Shown here piece after piece: positions 26,001 through 35,876 of a stretch of 40,723 nt of DNA. A program made the position numbers and the translations under genes. Each line of letters opens with the position of its first letter. Within the stretch, counting starts at the first letter, position 1. The notes beneath the pieces are model-generated. The model was not told the origin of the DNA. It saw nothing but the letters and a program-made list of their open reading frames with translations, and did no database searches. The stretch lies in IMG/VR virus record IMGVR_UViG_3300021962_000236, positions 1 through 40,723 of that record. One strand, given 5' to 3'. Source of the DNA: a virus.

Positions 26001-29000
26001 CTAGTTCCAAGAGTTAAGTTATTGTATCCACCAGATGGAGTTATTGATAGCGAAACAAAATCTTTAATGGCTTATGTCTTAAGATTTTGGAGAGTAAATG
26101 AACCAATTTATTATAATAATGTAATTAATTTAGCACAACAGTACGGAGTCGCGCAGTTTCCTGAAGCTGTATTTAAGCAAATATCTGCTTCTGAAATCAA
26201 TTCTGGCAATCCATATAGAAGAATTTCATTTACAGGAAACGTTAGCGCTTCTCCTACAACAATAGAAGATTTTATATTCTTTGCCATCCCAGAACCACAA
26301 AAATATGAAAAAGTTAGAAATGTAACTATAAAATTTGAAGGAGCTCCTTGGAACAAGGTTAAGATAGTTGGATATGGATACACTGATTCAAATCCAATTG
26401 ATGTTGGAACAACTAAGATTGCATCAAATTTAATTTATAAATCATATAAAGTACATAAAGCAAATGCTCCGGCGATAGATTCTGCAAGCAATATAACAAT
26501 ACCAATCAATGCGCCTACTAGTACATGTAGATATATGTTTGTTCGTATTCAAACAAACGGCAAACAGTTAGGTGGCAAGTATGGAAACCTAGCTGAAGGA
26601 TTTGGAATACTTTCGATAACTGCAGATGTAACAACGCCAGCTACAACAAAACGACCAGATGATATCATTGAAGATCAAATACTTGATTTTAACGAAGTTC
26701 ATCAAGCTTTCCCAAGTGTTAATAAACCAACTATAGAAGAGTTGGCTCAATTCTGGTTACTTGATAAAGACGGTAACCCAGATCCAAATCTCTCTTGGTT
26801 AAGTTCTCCTAGAGAAGATGGATCAAGCTTAGCTACATCTCTAGATAAGCATTTAATATACACAACTTTAGAAAATAAGTTTTATGGTTGGGATAATGAT
26901 AATTCAAAATGGGTAGAAGATCTCGTTTACATAGAGCAGCCAAGTGAAGCTGACCCAGAGCTTATAGAAGTAGTTAATGTTGTAAAAGATTTTGATGAAA
27001 TCTCAAGAGATATAGTTTATAAAGATAAAATTCAAACAACAAAATTAAAAATAAATGCTATTGGATATTTAACAGAAAGTTTTGAAAACCTTTCTTCCTT
27101 ATCTCCAATTAATAAAGAATATAATCTTTCATATTTAAATGGAAAAAATATTTTATTAGACAGCATAGAATATACGTATTTAGGTAAAAAGTACACTAAG
27201 ACATTTAGTCCACAACTTGCGGTAAATGATAGTTCATTAAATAATTTAGTAAACGAGTTAATTGTCCAAGATCCCAATGCAATAGATACTATAACAAACA
27301 AGGGAATAACTGTAGACTTTACTAAGGTTTCAAGCGCATCAATAGATGTAGATAACTCTGTGCAAATTTTAGAAATAAAGTCATCCTCAGATGCTCAAAC
27401 AGTCAACGCAAATAGCGTAGCCACCATTACATATGGTGGAATTATTCCTGACAATATCACAAGTCAAACTAAACAAACAACTAGCGTTTCTTTGACTACC
27501 TCCGCATCATATTACGGTGATTCTAAAACTTATATATCTGAAGAAAAAATTGTTAATAATTTTCAATTGATTACAACTAATGGTGGAGTAATAGGCAAAT
27601 TAGATTCAGTTACAGCAAATGATGGAATAGTTCTTTTATCTGACGTAAACGGCAAACCTGTTGGAATACCAACTCCAGGGGAAGTAAGAGACGAGATTGC
27701 AACCATTACTGTATATGATCCTTCATTTAAATTTGATATTAATTACGGATATGTTTCTGTTAATAATAAATTATTTAAAGATGAAGGATTATTTTATGGA
27801 TTTTATGATAAGAATGAACAAGAATTTATAGGAAAACTTATTTCATATAATGAAATAATAACAAGAGGTGTAAATAATATATATCTTGCAGTCATGGCAT
27901 ATGACGCTGATGGAAATATAGGTGATAAGGTTGATTATGTTGGCGTACAAAGCACGAACACATTTAAGCCAGTTAACATTTCTCCTAAAATGATTACACC
28001 TGTTTATTCCGTAAAATATAAAAACTCTACTGCTATAAAAGTAGCAGAAATGTCAGACGCTGCTAGTGGCAAGGAAGCTTGGCCGTTAAGAATAACAGCT
28101 GGATCATTTAATAAAATTGTTCCAATAACCAAAGATTATATTTACACCGATTGGAAATCTAAGTATGTAAATCAATATCTATATTGCACATATGATACAT
28201 CTGAAGCAATATTAGATAGTAAATTTTCTAGAATTTTTGGAGAAAACTGTAAAGATATAAATAATGAAATTCCAATTATAGTATCTACAGATAGAATTAA
28301 ACTTCGTCATACTCCGATACTGCACTACACTATGACCATAGAAGACGAAGTTGAATCTGTAGTTCCAGCAATAGTTCCAGCTGTAAGTATTTACATTAGA
28401 GCAAGTGAATCGGCAACTTGGTCAAAGATTCCTAATTCTTTAATAAAAGATATAGATGCAGAAAATGGAATTATAGAATTTGAAGAACAAATAATTTCGT
28501 CAGATCCTTCTTTGATAAAAGTAGATTATACTATAAAAGATTCTACAATTTGGATGTATCAAGTTGAAGGCGAAGAGATACCTTTAAATCCATTCTTAAA
28601 TAAAGATAAGATTGATAATAATAAGCCGCTGTACATCTACTTGATGCCAACAAAAATAAACATATTGAATACACCGGTTCATATTATGTTAGAGGGGTTT
28701 GATCCACAGTCATCTACTACAATAAAAATACCAGTAACAGAGTATAATAATTCATATCCTGTTCATTTTACTTATGACCCAAGTATCTTCGATAAGATGT
28801 CTCATAAATACAACCCTATCGCACTTCCAATAGGAATCATCTACACCACCAATAACCCTGAACAAAAATCAGTAGATATATATGATGTAAGAATTAAAGG
28901 TGGCGGAGTTGTATCGGACATAGATTCATACACAACTCTTTCCCAGATAGATGGAACACACGCTTACTGGGATATGTACTCAGTGAGTCCAAGAGCTTAT

Positions 29001-29165
29001 CCAAAGGGTGGATATGTGGCCATTAGAATACCAGACGGAGTTAAATCTAATTTTACTAATATTGAAGAAATTTATGATATAGTTAATAGAAACATTACAG
29101 CTGGTGTTTCCTTTGAGATTCAAAATTTAGACGGTATAACATGGACAACAAAAAATTATGAATAA
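23031..29165 (+). CDS. Giant tail protein with a peptidoglycan-binding module
   Basis: This 2,044-residue protein starts at ATG 23031, overlapping the previous stop by one base (TAATG), so it is probably translated in step with it. Most of it is beta-rich and unrecognised. At about residues 940-1020 a helical island resembles a peptidoglycan-binding type 1 domain: YVKIMMQVSGLYNM, then SAAVKKFQTKVG and PPDGVIDSETKSLM. That would let the tail grip the cell wall. A segment near 1550-1640 (ITVYDPSFKFDINYGYVSV, then YLAVMAYDADGNIGDK) looks immunoglobulin-like. Length and position next to another giant tail gene suggest an outer baseplate or long-fibre protein, possibly for host binding. No protease, glycosidase or chaperone motif was noted. 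The last eight bases overlap the next gene. Confidence 0.78.
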   Translation: MKIFENITALGDEEAIKIGNVVPYNAAGLAYFANKKLSPKDNLKIIDVSETIAENKVSNQEETKFLYANELGILQDENGNADVYSPDITISDIALSKNFITERIYPDKINETDFLHYYYVSKFFVIAPTGYSIIDLDDYYDISFYKNINIKVLDSQNQEYVDKNSLRKKYKILLEPYITETNSTNSEIPYRIIIGLDSSDPVNLKLVYDKVVCDSKGEVLSQNLRYTETINAVPLYTQIAEEAQVISKNNKKVFSIKKLNKKYSDIFTHNLDYSSHQVFVPRKALFDNRTYEAFNWRVVARVNQSVNFDIVDNSKNAEESGEIKQRTINVGVLYDSNDTTSLENIKPYVFYRLEKSSFNLSKYVFQNPKVESGFWIQSIEGGKPNKSEARYWMVDIQSVDNLDDYDILSFAPTSRLSEKATNILTNYITIKNGTLLVDASSYPGDVPFIFSDIKIKKQDVSAAVVESYYEYIESSVLDENKNGGWNIDSTIFNKPQYGLFGIKKANYRYLDLTNTDKSFLNIGISSSSKSSVGATFTFGATGDKLAQGNIIFTSFSFLEYCNTVYNTADTPSITDLNIGPVAYDQQNYLQMPGFVEGPFKLLYNSVAYALYSSSQLSKKVDIRPSLYNFVGPWESSWVMDQDVLFDDEKSKYFTNVSSNSSVIKYARDLIPNKDSIVKYYLEKVTQSIPSSVSSHIINPTVLANNTDFYIEITNPDVIVSSPAKISNLSEVKITNSSLENFSTSYFIYKIVDKDQKIFALTEKKSNPLHIPSGYGTYALREMKEIKVGGTRAINSSITPSAYFKSYPFSLATRYSRVSASEKSIAFSGTLRTKLNLEYTADAALRSVSIIGIVTRNYAFKNKIITHPSPSEPDVNVPGVDVNAVPCTDIVSAREILISGRQNILSNLTLTNFKNFEYTWDIDVAQSGYPIETWRVGSKHPYVRYVKIMMQVSGLYNMKAKTEDNNTYTAALSAAVKKFQTKVGTGQVGAGLVPRVKLLYPPDGVIDSETKSLMAYVLRFWRVNEPIYYNNVINLAQQYGVAQFPEAVFKQISASEINSGNPYRRISFTGNVSASPTTIEDFIFFAIPEPQKYEKVRNVTIKFEGAPWNKVKIVGYGYTDSNPIDVGTTKIASNLIYKSYKVHKANAPAIDSASNITIPINAPTSTCRYMFVRIQTNGKQLGGKYGNLAEGFGILSITADVTTPATTKRPDDIIEDQILDFNEVHQAFPSVNKPTIEELAQFWLLDKDGNPDPNLSWLSSPREDGSSLATSLDKHLIYTTLENKFYGWDNDNSKWVEDLVYIEQPSEADPELIEVVNVVKDFDEISRDIVYKDKIQTTKLKINAIGYLTESFENLSSLSPINKEYNLSYLNGKNILLDSIEYTYLGKKYTKTFSPQLAVNDSSLNNLVNELIVQDPNAIDTITNKGITVDFTKVSSASIDVDNSVQILEIKSSSDAQTVNANSVATITYGGIIPDNITSQTKQTTSVSLTTSASYYGDSKTYISEEKIVNNFQLITTNGGVIGKLDSVTANDGIVLLSDVNGKPVGIPTPGEVRDEIATITVYDPSFKFDINYGYVSVNNKLFKDEGLFYGFYDKNEQEFIGKLISYNEIITRGVNNIYLAVMAYDADGNIGDKVDYVGVQSTNTFKPVNISPKMITPVYSVKYKNSTAIKVAEMSDAASGKEAWPLRITAGSFNKIVPITKDYIYTDWKSKYVNQYLYCTYDTSEAILDSKFSRIFGENCKDINNEIPIIVSTDRIKLRHTPILHYTMTIEDEVESVVPAIVPAVSIYIRASESATWSKIPNSLIKDIDAENGIIEFEEQIISSDPSLIKVDYTIKDSTIWMYQVEGEEIPLNPFLNKDKIDNNKPLYIYLMPTKINILNTPVHIMLEGFDPQSSTTIKIPVTEYNNSYPVHFTYDPSIFDKMSHKYNPIALPIGIIYTTNNPEQKSVDIYDVRIKGGGVVSDIDSYTTLSQIDGTHAYWDMYSVSPRAYPKGGYVAIRIPDGVKSNFTNIEEIYDIVNRNITAGVSFEIQNLDGITWTTKNYE

Positions 29166-31785
29166 ATTTCTTCCAACTATAATGAACACCTTATCAAATA
29201 ACTCACAGGCTTCTGTTAGTTCTTTGATAAAAGAAATTAAATCAAGCAAGCAAGACATTCAGTCTTTGGTTTCAAGATTAAATCTATTTAAAGCAGATTC
29301 TAAATTTTCTCCGTCCACCTTCTCATCATTTGCAGAACTTAATAAGATAGTGTTCACTGACATATTTAGAGATGCTGATCTCAGGATAAGAAACTACTAT
29401 GCTTCTGCAAATTTAGTTAATCTTTTTATTAATTCTATAAAGGATGTTTTCTCTTCAGAAATACAAAAAATAGAAAAAGATATAGAAAACTTAGAATTGT
29501 ATATAGATAACTATGAATACATTTCTGGAAAAGATGATTTGTTTAATTCTAATTATATAGAAAAATTTGATAACTTCATGAATGACTATACGGCTGATAA
29601 CAATACAATTGTTCTTACCGATAGAGACGGAGAATTTTTCGATACTTTAGGGAATGGTTTTATTGATACTAGGTTGGGAATATTTAAAATCGGGGAAAAA
29701 GTATTTAATAAGAATTTATTAGACTGTACAGTTTCGATAGTTAATAACTATGATAATTATATAACAACAGACACTGGATTTGATAAAGTATTAAATGATG
29801 TTACAACAGATGCCTGGTCGGTAACTGCAAAGTCTCCAATAATACTTACTTCAAAATTATCTAATTATTCTAAGTATATAAATTATTCAACAAAGTATAT
29901 TAACGGAGCACAAACAGTAGTAGAAATTTCATTTGATGCACCACAAACAATGGATTCTATTTTAATTAATCCAAACTTAAGTAATGGATTACAACTTTTA
30001 CAAGTTGTTCTTTTTGAAAAAGATTTTTGGGATATAAATAATTATTCAGACACCTATGACGACACGCTCCCTAATGAATCAGAGTTTTTATTTAGGGAAG
30101 AATTTGGTGTACTTTCTGCTCCGAGAGCAATAGATGGTTTGACGGAAATAATGTTTCCTAAGAGCACTGTTAAGATGGTTATATTAATTTTTAATCAACC
30201 AACTTATATCAGAACAGAAAATATGCCAGTAACAACTGAGATAAATTCAAAGGGACTGTATAACACTGCTAAGATAATTAAAGAAATAAAACAAAAGAAT
30301 ACAGACAAGCTTCAGAGTCTTGTGTATAATCTTTTCTTAAAAAACAATTCGTATAATCAAACATCAAAAAATGAATACAATAGCATAGATAATTATTATA
30401 GTTATAAATATCCTGTGATTGATAAAGGTTTTTCCTCAATGGATTATCAGGGTAGTTATATTTATGAAAAATTTGACATGGACACAACTAGCGTCTTACC
30501 AAGTAATCTTATATCAGATTTATTTAAAAACATTTTTATTAACTCAATGGGAGATAATGGACAAATTTTTGAAAAATCAGTTTTTATTAATTCAGATAGC
30601 AACGTAAGATCAAACTTTAATTTTAATAAACCAGTATTTTTACCAGTTCAAAATAGTAATAATGTTTCATTCTCTGATCAAACAGGAGTTGAAAGCAAGC
30701 AGCCTTGGAAGAAACCTCTCCTCAAAGAACTACTTAATACAGAAGTATCTAATGCCTATGAGTATTCTTTTTCTATTAAGTCTATAGATTTCTGCGAAGT
30801 AACTCCAAATGAAAAAACAAAAGCATGTTTTGTTAGTAAGAAGATAAATTTTAATGGTTACCCTTTAGCTATTAAAGCAAAGGTTATTAAAAATCAAAAT
30901 GAATTTAATTTATTGAACTCAACATTAGATTTAAAGTATCCGGTATCTTATGAACTTTCAATATCAAACAAAGAGAATCCTTCAATTGAAGAAGATTGGC
31001 TGCCAGTATGTGAATCTGGAGTTGACGTAATTGATTCAGAAGTTTTGCTTTTTGATCAACAATCATTTTCTTGCAAGACTAGATTTCCTTTCAAGACAGA
31101 TACAATTAAAATTTTTAAAAACGGGACAATAGTAAATCCAAGTCAATATAAATTAAATGGCAATAATATTATAATTACTACACTTGAAAGAGATTCAATT
31201 TATTCTTGTTCATATACAATAGATTTATCTCTATATAATGTTGATTATGTAGATTTTTTTAGACTTGGCTTATTAGATGAAACATTAAAGTCTTCTTCTG
31301 GATCAGGCAATTCTAATGAGACCTTTACTGGAACTGATGCGCTAAACAGAATACAGCTAGCTCAGATTCCCCATATAGATACAAGAAATATAAACACAGC
31401 TATATATAGCAAACTAGTTGGTACTGTATTTTCTGGCAGCCAACAAGGATATAGTCCAATAAAATTACAAATGCCGGATGGATCTTTTGCTATAAACTTA
31501 ACCAACTACACTGGAACTAAAGAATTCCCAGAATTTCCAGAGTCTACTGACCTATATTACTTCATCCAAAATGGAAAAAATATTATCTTTAATAAACAAA
31601 TTGATGGAGATATAACTGCATTCTATGATTACTTAGCAGATACTATTAGATTCAGATTAATAATAAGAAAAAATACTTCAGATACTACATTTAGTGGTGC
31701 AGCTGATTTGGTTCTGTTAAAAGCAAAAACTAAAAATTATGATCCTTATTACGATAAATTAACTAAAACAATTTCTACAAATTAA
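29158..31785 (+). CDS. Tail/baseplate protein, paralogue 1 of 4
   Basis: This 875-residue protein has a helical N-terminus (about 1-120, including a coiled-coil-like SSEIQKIEKDIENLELYIDN) followed by beta-rich domains. A segment at about 264 (MDSILINPNLSNG) and one at about 597-616 (SISNKENPSIEEDWLP) recur in related form in three genes downstream. Between them, about 534-575, lies SFSIKSIDFCEV, the counterpart of GLRDLIIGAST in the 706-residue protein. It has an additional C-terminal region (about 645-690, FKNGTIVNPSQYKLNGNNI) typical of adhesion-type beta domains. ATG 29158 overlaps the preceding stop region by eight bases with no strong ribosome-binding site, so coupling is likely. Role inferred: fibre or outer baseplate subunit. 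No named family is claimed. Confidence 0.75.
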   Translation: MNKFLPTIMNTLSNNSQASVSSLIKEIKSSKQDIQSLVSRLNLFKADSKFSPSTFSSFAELNKIVFTDIFRDADLRIRNYYASANLVNLFINSIKDVFSSEIQKIEKDIENLELYIDNYEYISGKDDLFNSNYIEKFDNFMNDYTADNNTIVLTDRDGEFFDTLGNGFIDTRLGIFKIGEKVFNKNLLDCTVSIVNNYDNYITTDTGFDKVLNDVTTDAWSVTAKSPIILTSKLSNYSKYINYSTKYINGAQTVVEISFDAPQTMDSILINPNLSNGLQLLQVVLFEKDFWDINNYSDTYDDTLPNESEFLFREEFGVLSAPRAIDGLTEIMFPKSTVKMVILIFNQPTYIRTENMPVTTEINSKGLYNTAKIIKEIKQKNTDKLQSLVYNLFLKNNSYNQTSKNEYNSIDNYYSYKYPVIDKGFSSMDYQGSYIYEKFDMDTTSVLPSNLISDLFKNIFINSMGDNGQIFEKSVFINSDSNVRSNFNFNKPVFLPVQNSNNVSFSDQTGVESKQPWKKPLLKELLNTEVSNAYEYSFSIKSIDFCEVTPNEKTKACFVSKKINFNGYPLAIKAKVIKNQNEFNLLNSTLDLKYPVSYELSISNKENPSIEEDWLPVCESGVDVIDSEVLLFDQQSFSCKTRFPFKTDTIKIFKNGTIVNPSQYKLNGNNIIITTLERDSIYSCSYTIDLSLYNVDYVDFFRLGLLDETLKSSSGSGNSNETFTGTDALNRIQLAQIPHIDTRNINTAIYSKLVGTVFSGSQQGYSPIKLQMPDGSFAINLTNYTGTKEFPEFPESTDLYYFIQNGKNIIFNKQIDGDITAFYDYLADTIRFRLIIRKNTSDTTFSGAADLVLLKAKTKNYDPYYDKLTKTISTN

Positions 31786-31796
31786 GAAGATACTAT

Positions 31797-33719
31797 ATGG
31801 CACAACTTTCTCCAATTACATTAGTTTACGATCAAATAGCTGTCAGCATCGCTGCTATTGTCAAGAAGCAGTCTGAAGGAAAATATGTTACTAAACAAGA
31901 TGTTCTGCAAGAGTTCCACAACTATCTAACAGAAATACATGAGAAGGTAAACTCACCACAAGCTTCATTGGAGTTGTTTACTCTTGGAGAGCCACCATCA
32001 TCTACTAAGATGAATAAATTTGTAAACGCAATAAGAGATGATATTAACGTATCAGCAAAACAATTAGACTTCTTAAACGCAAAAGCAATTAGTATTTTTA
32101 ATTTATTTTCTTCTGAAATAGAAAATGAAAAAAAGTATACAGAAAGAATTTTTTCTAAAACTAAAATACTTCAAATGTATAGCTCAAGTCCATCAAATGA
32201 CATAGTTTATAATGGCGATTCATTTGAGAATGGAGACTATATTGATTGGGCAAATACTCCAGTAAGTCAAAACCCTATGATTGCTGGCGGCTTTGCTTCA
32301 GTAAAAATAAAAGACAACCCTGTAAGATGGCAGCCAAATGAGATAATTATAAATCCATCTAATGGTTTTATAGGCGACAATAATTTAGCTGTAAAAAAAA
32401 CAAACAATATTTCTGATATTAATTATGAATACAAATTTTTAAATCCACCTAGTACTTCTAATGCAGTTCATATGGCAGACTTGAACCCAGCTTCGTTTTT
32501 TGTTTATGAAGCAATTTCTGTTGAACCAAAAGACAATGTATTCCGTCATCAAAATGAATTTTGCTACATAGTTGATGATACTACCTTGTCAACCGCGGCA
32601 AAAAACTCCTTAGTTAATTGGTCAAATCATAATATGAATGACCCACTAAGATTAGATTTTACTTTGAAATCCAAATCAACACAAAAAGCTAACTCAATTA
32701 CAATAACTCCAAACTTTGATTCATCTAAAATTGTAAAAGTAAAAAATATATATATTAAAGATAGTTCTGGAAAAGAAGAAGATATTTTTTCAGGAGAATA
32801 TTTTATAGGGTTATCCGTAGAAAATTTAACTAAAGAATCAGTGAAGAACTACTCACTTAATTCAGCAACCTTTCGCTTTACAGAAAGAACAGTTTCAGAA
32901 TGCAGAATCGTTATGGAACAGCCTTATTATAGCGATGTTGAAATTCTTCATAATTATTGGACAACAAATTATCAATTGCAAAATCAAGACAACAGTCCAT
33001 TCTATGGAACGATTAGATTTAATCCAGAACTTTTAAATAAAGATATGTATAATAAAGTTAATTATAATAAATCTGTAATCATACCACCATTAACTAATCC
33101 AAATGTCTTTAAAAAAGATGTATCTTTAAATCAAAATATTAGCATTACTGTTCAGTCTCTTAGTGGTAATGTTGGTTCTAAATTAAAAGAAGAAACATTT
33201 AGTGTTCCAATTAAAGTTAACAGAGAAGTTTTACCAGCTAAAAGAATGTCAATAGCAATTTCAGACGTATCTTTAACTTATGAACAATATGAAAATTCAG
33301 CTGAAATTATATCCAAATCATATAACTATGATTTACCTGTTGAATCTGTAATGCTAGACATAGATAGTAACTACAATGAGATAGCTAACTCTGGTGCCTA
33401 TATAGAAGGTTATATTTCTTTTGATTCTGGTAAACAATGGATACAAATTTCTCCAGTTCAATCAGGTTACTCCACAAACAAAACAAGCAACGCCTATGTG
33501 CCTGAAGTTTTTTCAATAAATCAAAAAGTTGGAAACGAATTTAAGCTACCCGGCGTACAGTATGTTGATTATCCAAAAACAACAATAAATAAAGTTGCAT
33601 ACAATGTTCCTCAACAAGTTAAGAATATATGTGTTAGAATTAAATTGATTAAAGGAACTGGAAACATTGTTCCTGTAGTCTATTCGTATAAATTAGCAGT
33701 AAAGGTTAAACAAATATGA
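31797..33719 (+). CDS. Tail/baseplate protein, paralogue 2 of 4
   Basis: This 640-residue protein repeats the plan of its neighbours: a helical N-terminal part (about 1-125, KQLDFLNAKAISIFNLFSSE), then beta domains. Landmarks are DLNPASFFVYEAIS near 230, SITITPNFDSSKIVKVKNI near 298, MSIAISDVSLTYEQYEN near 483-500, and GYISFDSGKQWIQISP near 534. The C-terminus ends in VKNICVRIKLIKGTG and a final strand pair. The start follows the previous stop by 11 bases with only a weak AAGAAGA site. Its stop overlaps the next start (ATGA). It most likely forms part of the same fibre or baseplate assembly as the other paralogues; the fold could be galactose-binding-like but that needs structure prediction. 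Confidence 0.75.
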   Translation: MAQLSPITLVYDQIAVSIAAIVKKQSEGKYVTKQDVLQEFHNYLTEIHEKVNSPQASLELFTLGEPPSSTKMNKFVNAIRDDINVSAKQLDFLNAKAISIFNLFSSEIENEKKYTERIFSKTKILQMYSSSPSNDIVYNGDSFENGDYIDWANTPVSQNPMIAGGFASVKIKDNPVRWQPNEIIINPSNGFIGDNNLAVKKTNNISDINYEYKFLNPPSTSNAVHMADLNPASFFVYEAISVEPKDNVFRHQNEFCYIVDDTTLSTAAKNSLVNWSNHNMNDPLRLDFTLKSKSTQKANSITITPNFDSSKIVKVKNIYIKDSSGKEEDIFSGEYFIGLSVENLTKESVKNYSLNSATFRFTERTVSECRIVMEQPYYSDVEILHNYWTTNYQLQNQDNSPFYGTIRFNPELLNKDMYNKVNYNKSVIIPPLTNPNVFKKDVSLNQNISITVQSLSGNVGSKLKEETFSVPIKVNREVLPAKRMSIAISDVSLTYEQYENSAEIISKSYNYDLPVESVMLDIDSNYNEIANSGAYIEGYISFDSGKQWIQISPVQSGYSTNKTSNAYVPEVFSINQKVGNEFKLPGVQYVDYPKTTINKVAYNVPQQVKNICVRIKLIKGTGNIVPVVYSYKLAVKVKQI

Positions 33720-35836
33720 ACATATCTATGGTTCAAAAAACAAGATTTCTTGAAAATATATATAAATTATATTATTCAAATGGAATTAAACCAACAGATC
33801 ATCAGATAAAAAAAGCTTTTAGTGATTATTTTTCTGTAAATAAACCAGGATTTCCTTTAAGGCTAAATTACAATGCGTTGAATTCAGAAGCAAAAACAAA
33901 CGTAGACTTATTAAATGAGCTTATGGTTAATAGTTTATTTAATTTAGATGTTTTATATGACACCATATTAGATAGCAATGAAGAATTATTCCAAGTTGTT
34001 ACTTCATTAAATAAAAATATTGAAAATTTAAAAGCAAAAAGGAAAGCGCTTGAGGCAAAGGTAGACGATTTAATATTTGCAAATAATAATTCTGAAGGAT
34101 ACTTTTATTCATATACAGAAAATTTTTCAAATATAGATAAGGTAGATACTTTTTATAGCTCAGCATATGTAGATATCCTTTCCGGATACGCAATGTTAAG
34201 TGCCGAAAATTCAGATAGATATACAGTATTTTCTTTGGACAATATTATAAACTCTAGACCTACAATTTCTCTTTATGAAAATGGCACTTTGATTTCTAAC
34301 ACTATTGATTCAACTACATTCAACAATGTTTTTGATGGCCTAAATGACACCTATTGGATGTATGAACATAGAACATCATCTCCAATCCCAGTAGCGTTGA
34401 CTATGGATATGCCGATATCTAATACTTCAATCATATCAAAGGTAGAAGGATACGTTTTAACATCTAGCCCATTAGATATTCAACTAGTAGTATCTCCTGT
34501 AGATGGTTCTCCTCAAGATACTCTGACTAAACTTTCTTCTGGAGACTATAGTTCTTTTAGTTTTTCTTTAAAACCAAAGGCTTACTCTAATGTAAGAATA
34601 ACTTTCTTTAAAAAAGAACCAGATCTTATCGATAAAAATTCACAGCTACCATACGTTTATAGAATGGGTCTTAGAGATCTTATTATAGGAGCTTCTACGA
34701 GGTCTAAATACGGCACCATAGTTTCAAAGCCAATATCTTTACCTGTTGAATCTAATGATCAATTGGTAATTGACTCTGTATCAATGGAAGCAAATGAGCA
34801 ATTTGTTAACGATGGAGTTATTAATTATTATATTTCGGAAGATAACCCCAGTGCAAACACTATTTCCGACTTTAATTGGATTCCAATTTCTCCAACTGGT
34901 TCAGAAAATGCTGGTTTTACATCTGTTGTTAATTTTAATGGATCTGTAAAAAATGTAATTAATCTTTCATCAATTCCAGAAGATGAAGAATTAGAATTAA
35001 TCCCTATTGATACTACATCAAAAAATATAAATGATTTAAATCCAAATAATAAAATATATGAAAATAAAACAGTTCATAGAATAGCTGCGCTAGATAATGA
35101 TGAAACATATATTAATCCAGTGTTATTAGGAAATACAAATTCATTTAAACATTTTTATATCTTAAACAATATTCCATTTAGATATAAAGATATAGAAGCT
35201 TGGAATAGTGACATCAACGCAATAGACAACACTCTATTAAACAATATACTGTATCAGCAATTGGGAACCATTGCTCCAGGAATAAATTCTCCATCTTCTG
35301 GTTATGTAAAAACAAAAATGATTTGTGATTCAGAAAATAATGTTATTAACACTATCAAAAAATCTGTATCAACATTTGACTTAGCGGTATATCTAAATGG
35401 AGTTAGAATAGCAGATTTGCCATCGGGTCAATTAAGTCAAAGTATTGAATGGAATTTCCTTGAAGGAATAAATGATATAGTTGTAACTTATGACAAAGCT
35501 GCTTCTGGTCAAATATCTTTTTCTTTAACCGAAGGAATTGATTTAAATACTTATGGATCTATATTTACTGATTATTTCTTCTATCTTGATAAATTTGATT
35601 TTAGGAATAAAAATATGAATGACAATTTTTATTTTACTATAGATAATCCATTTGGAAGAAAAGAAATAATAGCTTCTTCAAAGATTGAGAATCAATCAAG
35701 ATTTTCCTATATCTCTAATAATGCCACAGCTCCTAAGGCCATAAGGTATAGGATAGATTTTTCTAGATTTGAAAATCCATTTGTTTCTCCAAAGGTTGAT
35801 TCTTTAAAGATTAAATTTAAACATAAGGATTTATAA
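33716..35836 (+). CDS. Tail/baseplate protein, paralogue 3 of 4
   Basis: This 706-residue protein has a clear N-terminal coiled-coil segment (about 97-123, NKNIENLKAKRKALEAKVDD) and then beta-rich domains. It shares with the neighbours TYWMYEHRTSSPIPVALTMD near 212, VRITFFKK near 292, GLRDLIIGASTRSKYGTIVS near 318, SEDNPSANTISDFNWIPISP near 373-392, and a final IRYRIDFSRFENP block. A region near 556 (LAVYLNGVRIADLPSG) resembles the extra adhesion-like module of the 875-residue paralogue. ATG 33716 overlaps the previous stop by four bases. A trimeric or multimeric fibre-like subunit attached to the baseplate is the best guess from the coiled coil plus beta architecture. Confidence 0.75.
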   Translation: MNISMVQKTRFLENIYKLYYSNGIKPTDHQIKKAFSDYFSVNKPGFPLRLNYNALNSEAKTNVDLLNELMVNSLFNLDVLYDTILDSNEELFQVVTSLNKNIENLKAKRKALEAKVDDLIFANNNSEGYFYSYTENFSNIDKVDTFYSSAYVDILSGYAMLSAENSDRYTVFSLDNIINSRPTISLYENGTLISNTIDSTTFNNVFDGLNDTYWMYEHRTSSPIPVALTMDMPISNTSIISKVEGYVLTSSPLDIQLVVSPVDGSPQDTLTKLSSGDYSSFSFSLKPKAYSNVRITFFKKEPDLIDKNSQLPYVYRMGLRDLIIGASTRSKYGTIVSKPISLPVESNDQLVIDSVSMEANEQFVNDGVINYYISEDNPSANTISDFNWIPISPTGSENAGFTSVVNFNGSVKNVINLSSIPEDEELELIPIDTTSKNINDLNPNNKIYENKTVHRIAALDNDETYINPVLLGNTNSFKHFYILNNIPFRYKDIEAWNSDINAIDNTLLNNILYQQLGTIAPGINSPSSGYVKTKMICDSENNVINTIKKSVSTFDLAVYLNGVRIADLPSGQLSQSIEWNFLEGINDIVVTYDKAASGQISFSLTEGIDLNTYGSIFTDYFFYLDKFDFRNKNMNDNFYFTIDNPFGRKEIIASSKIENQSRFSYISNNATAPKAIRYRIDFSRFENPFVSPKVDSLKIKFKHKDL

Positions 35837-35876
35837 AAAAATATAATTTTAGTACTATATTTAAAGGTGATTAATT

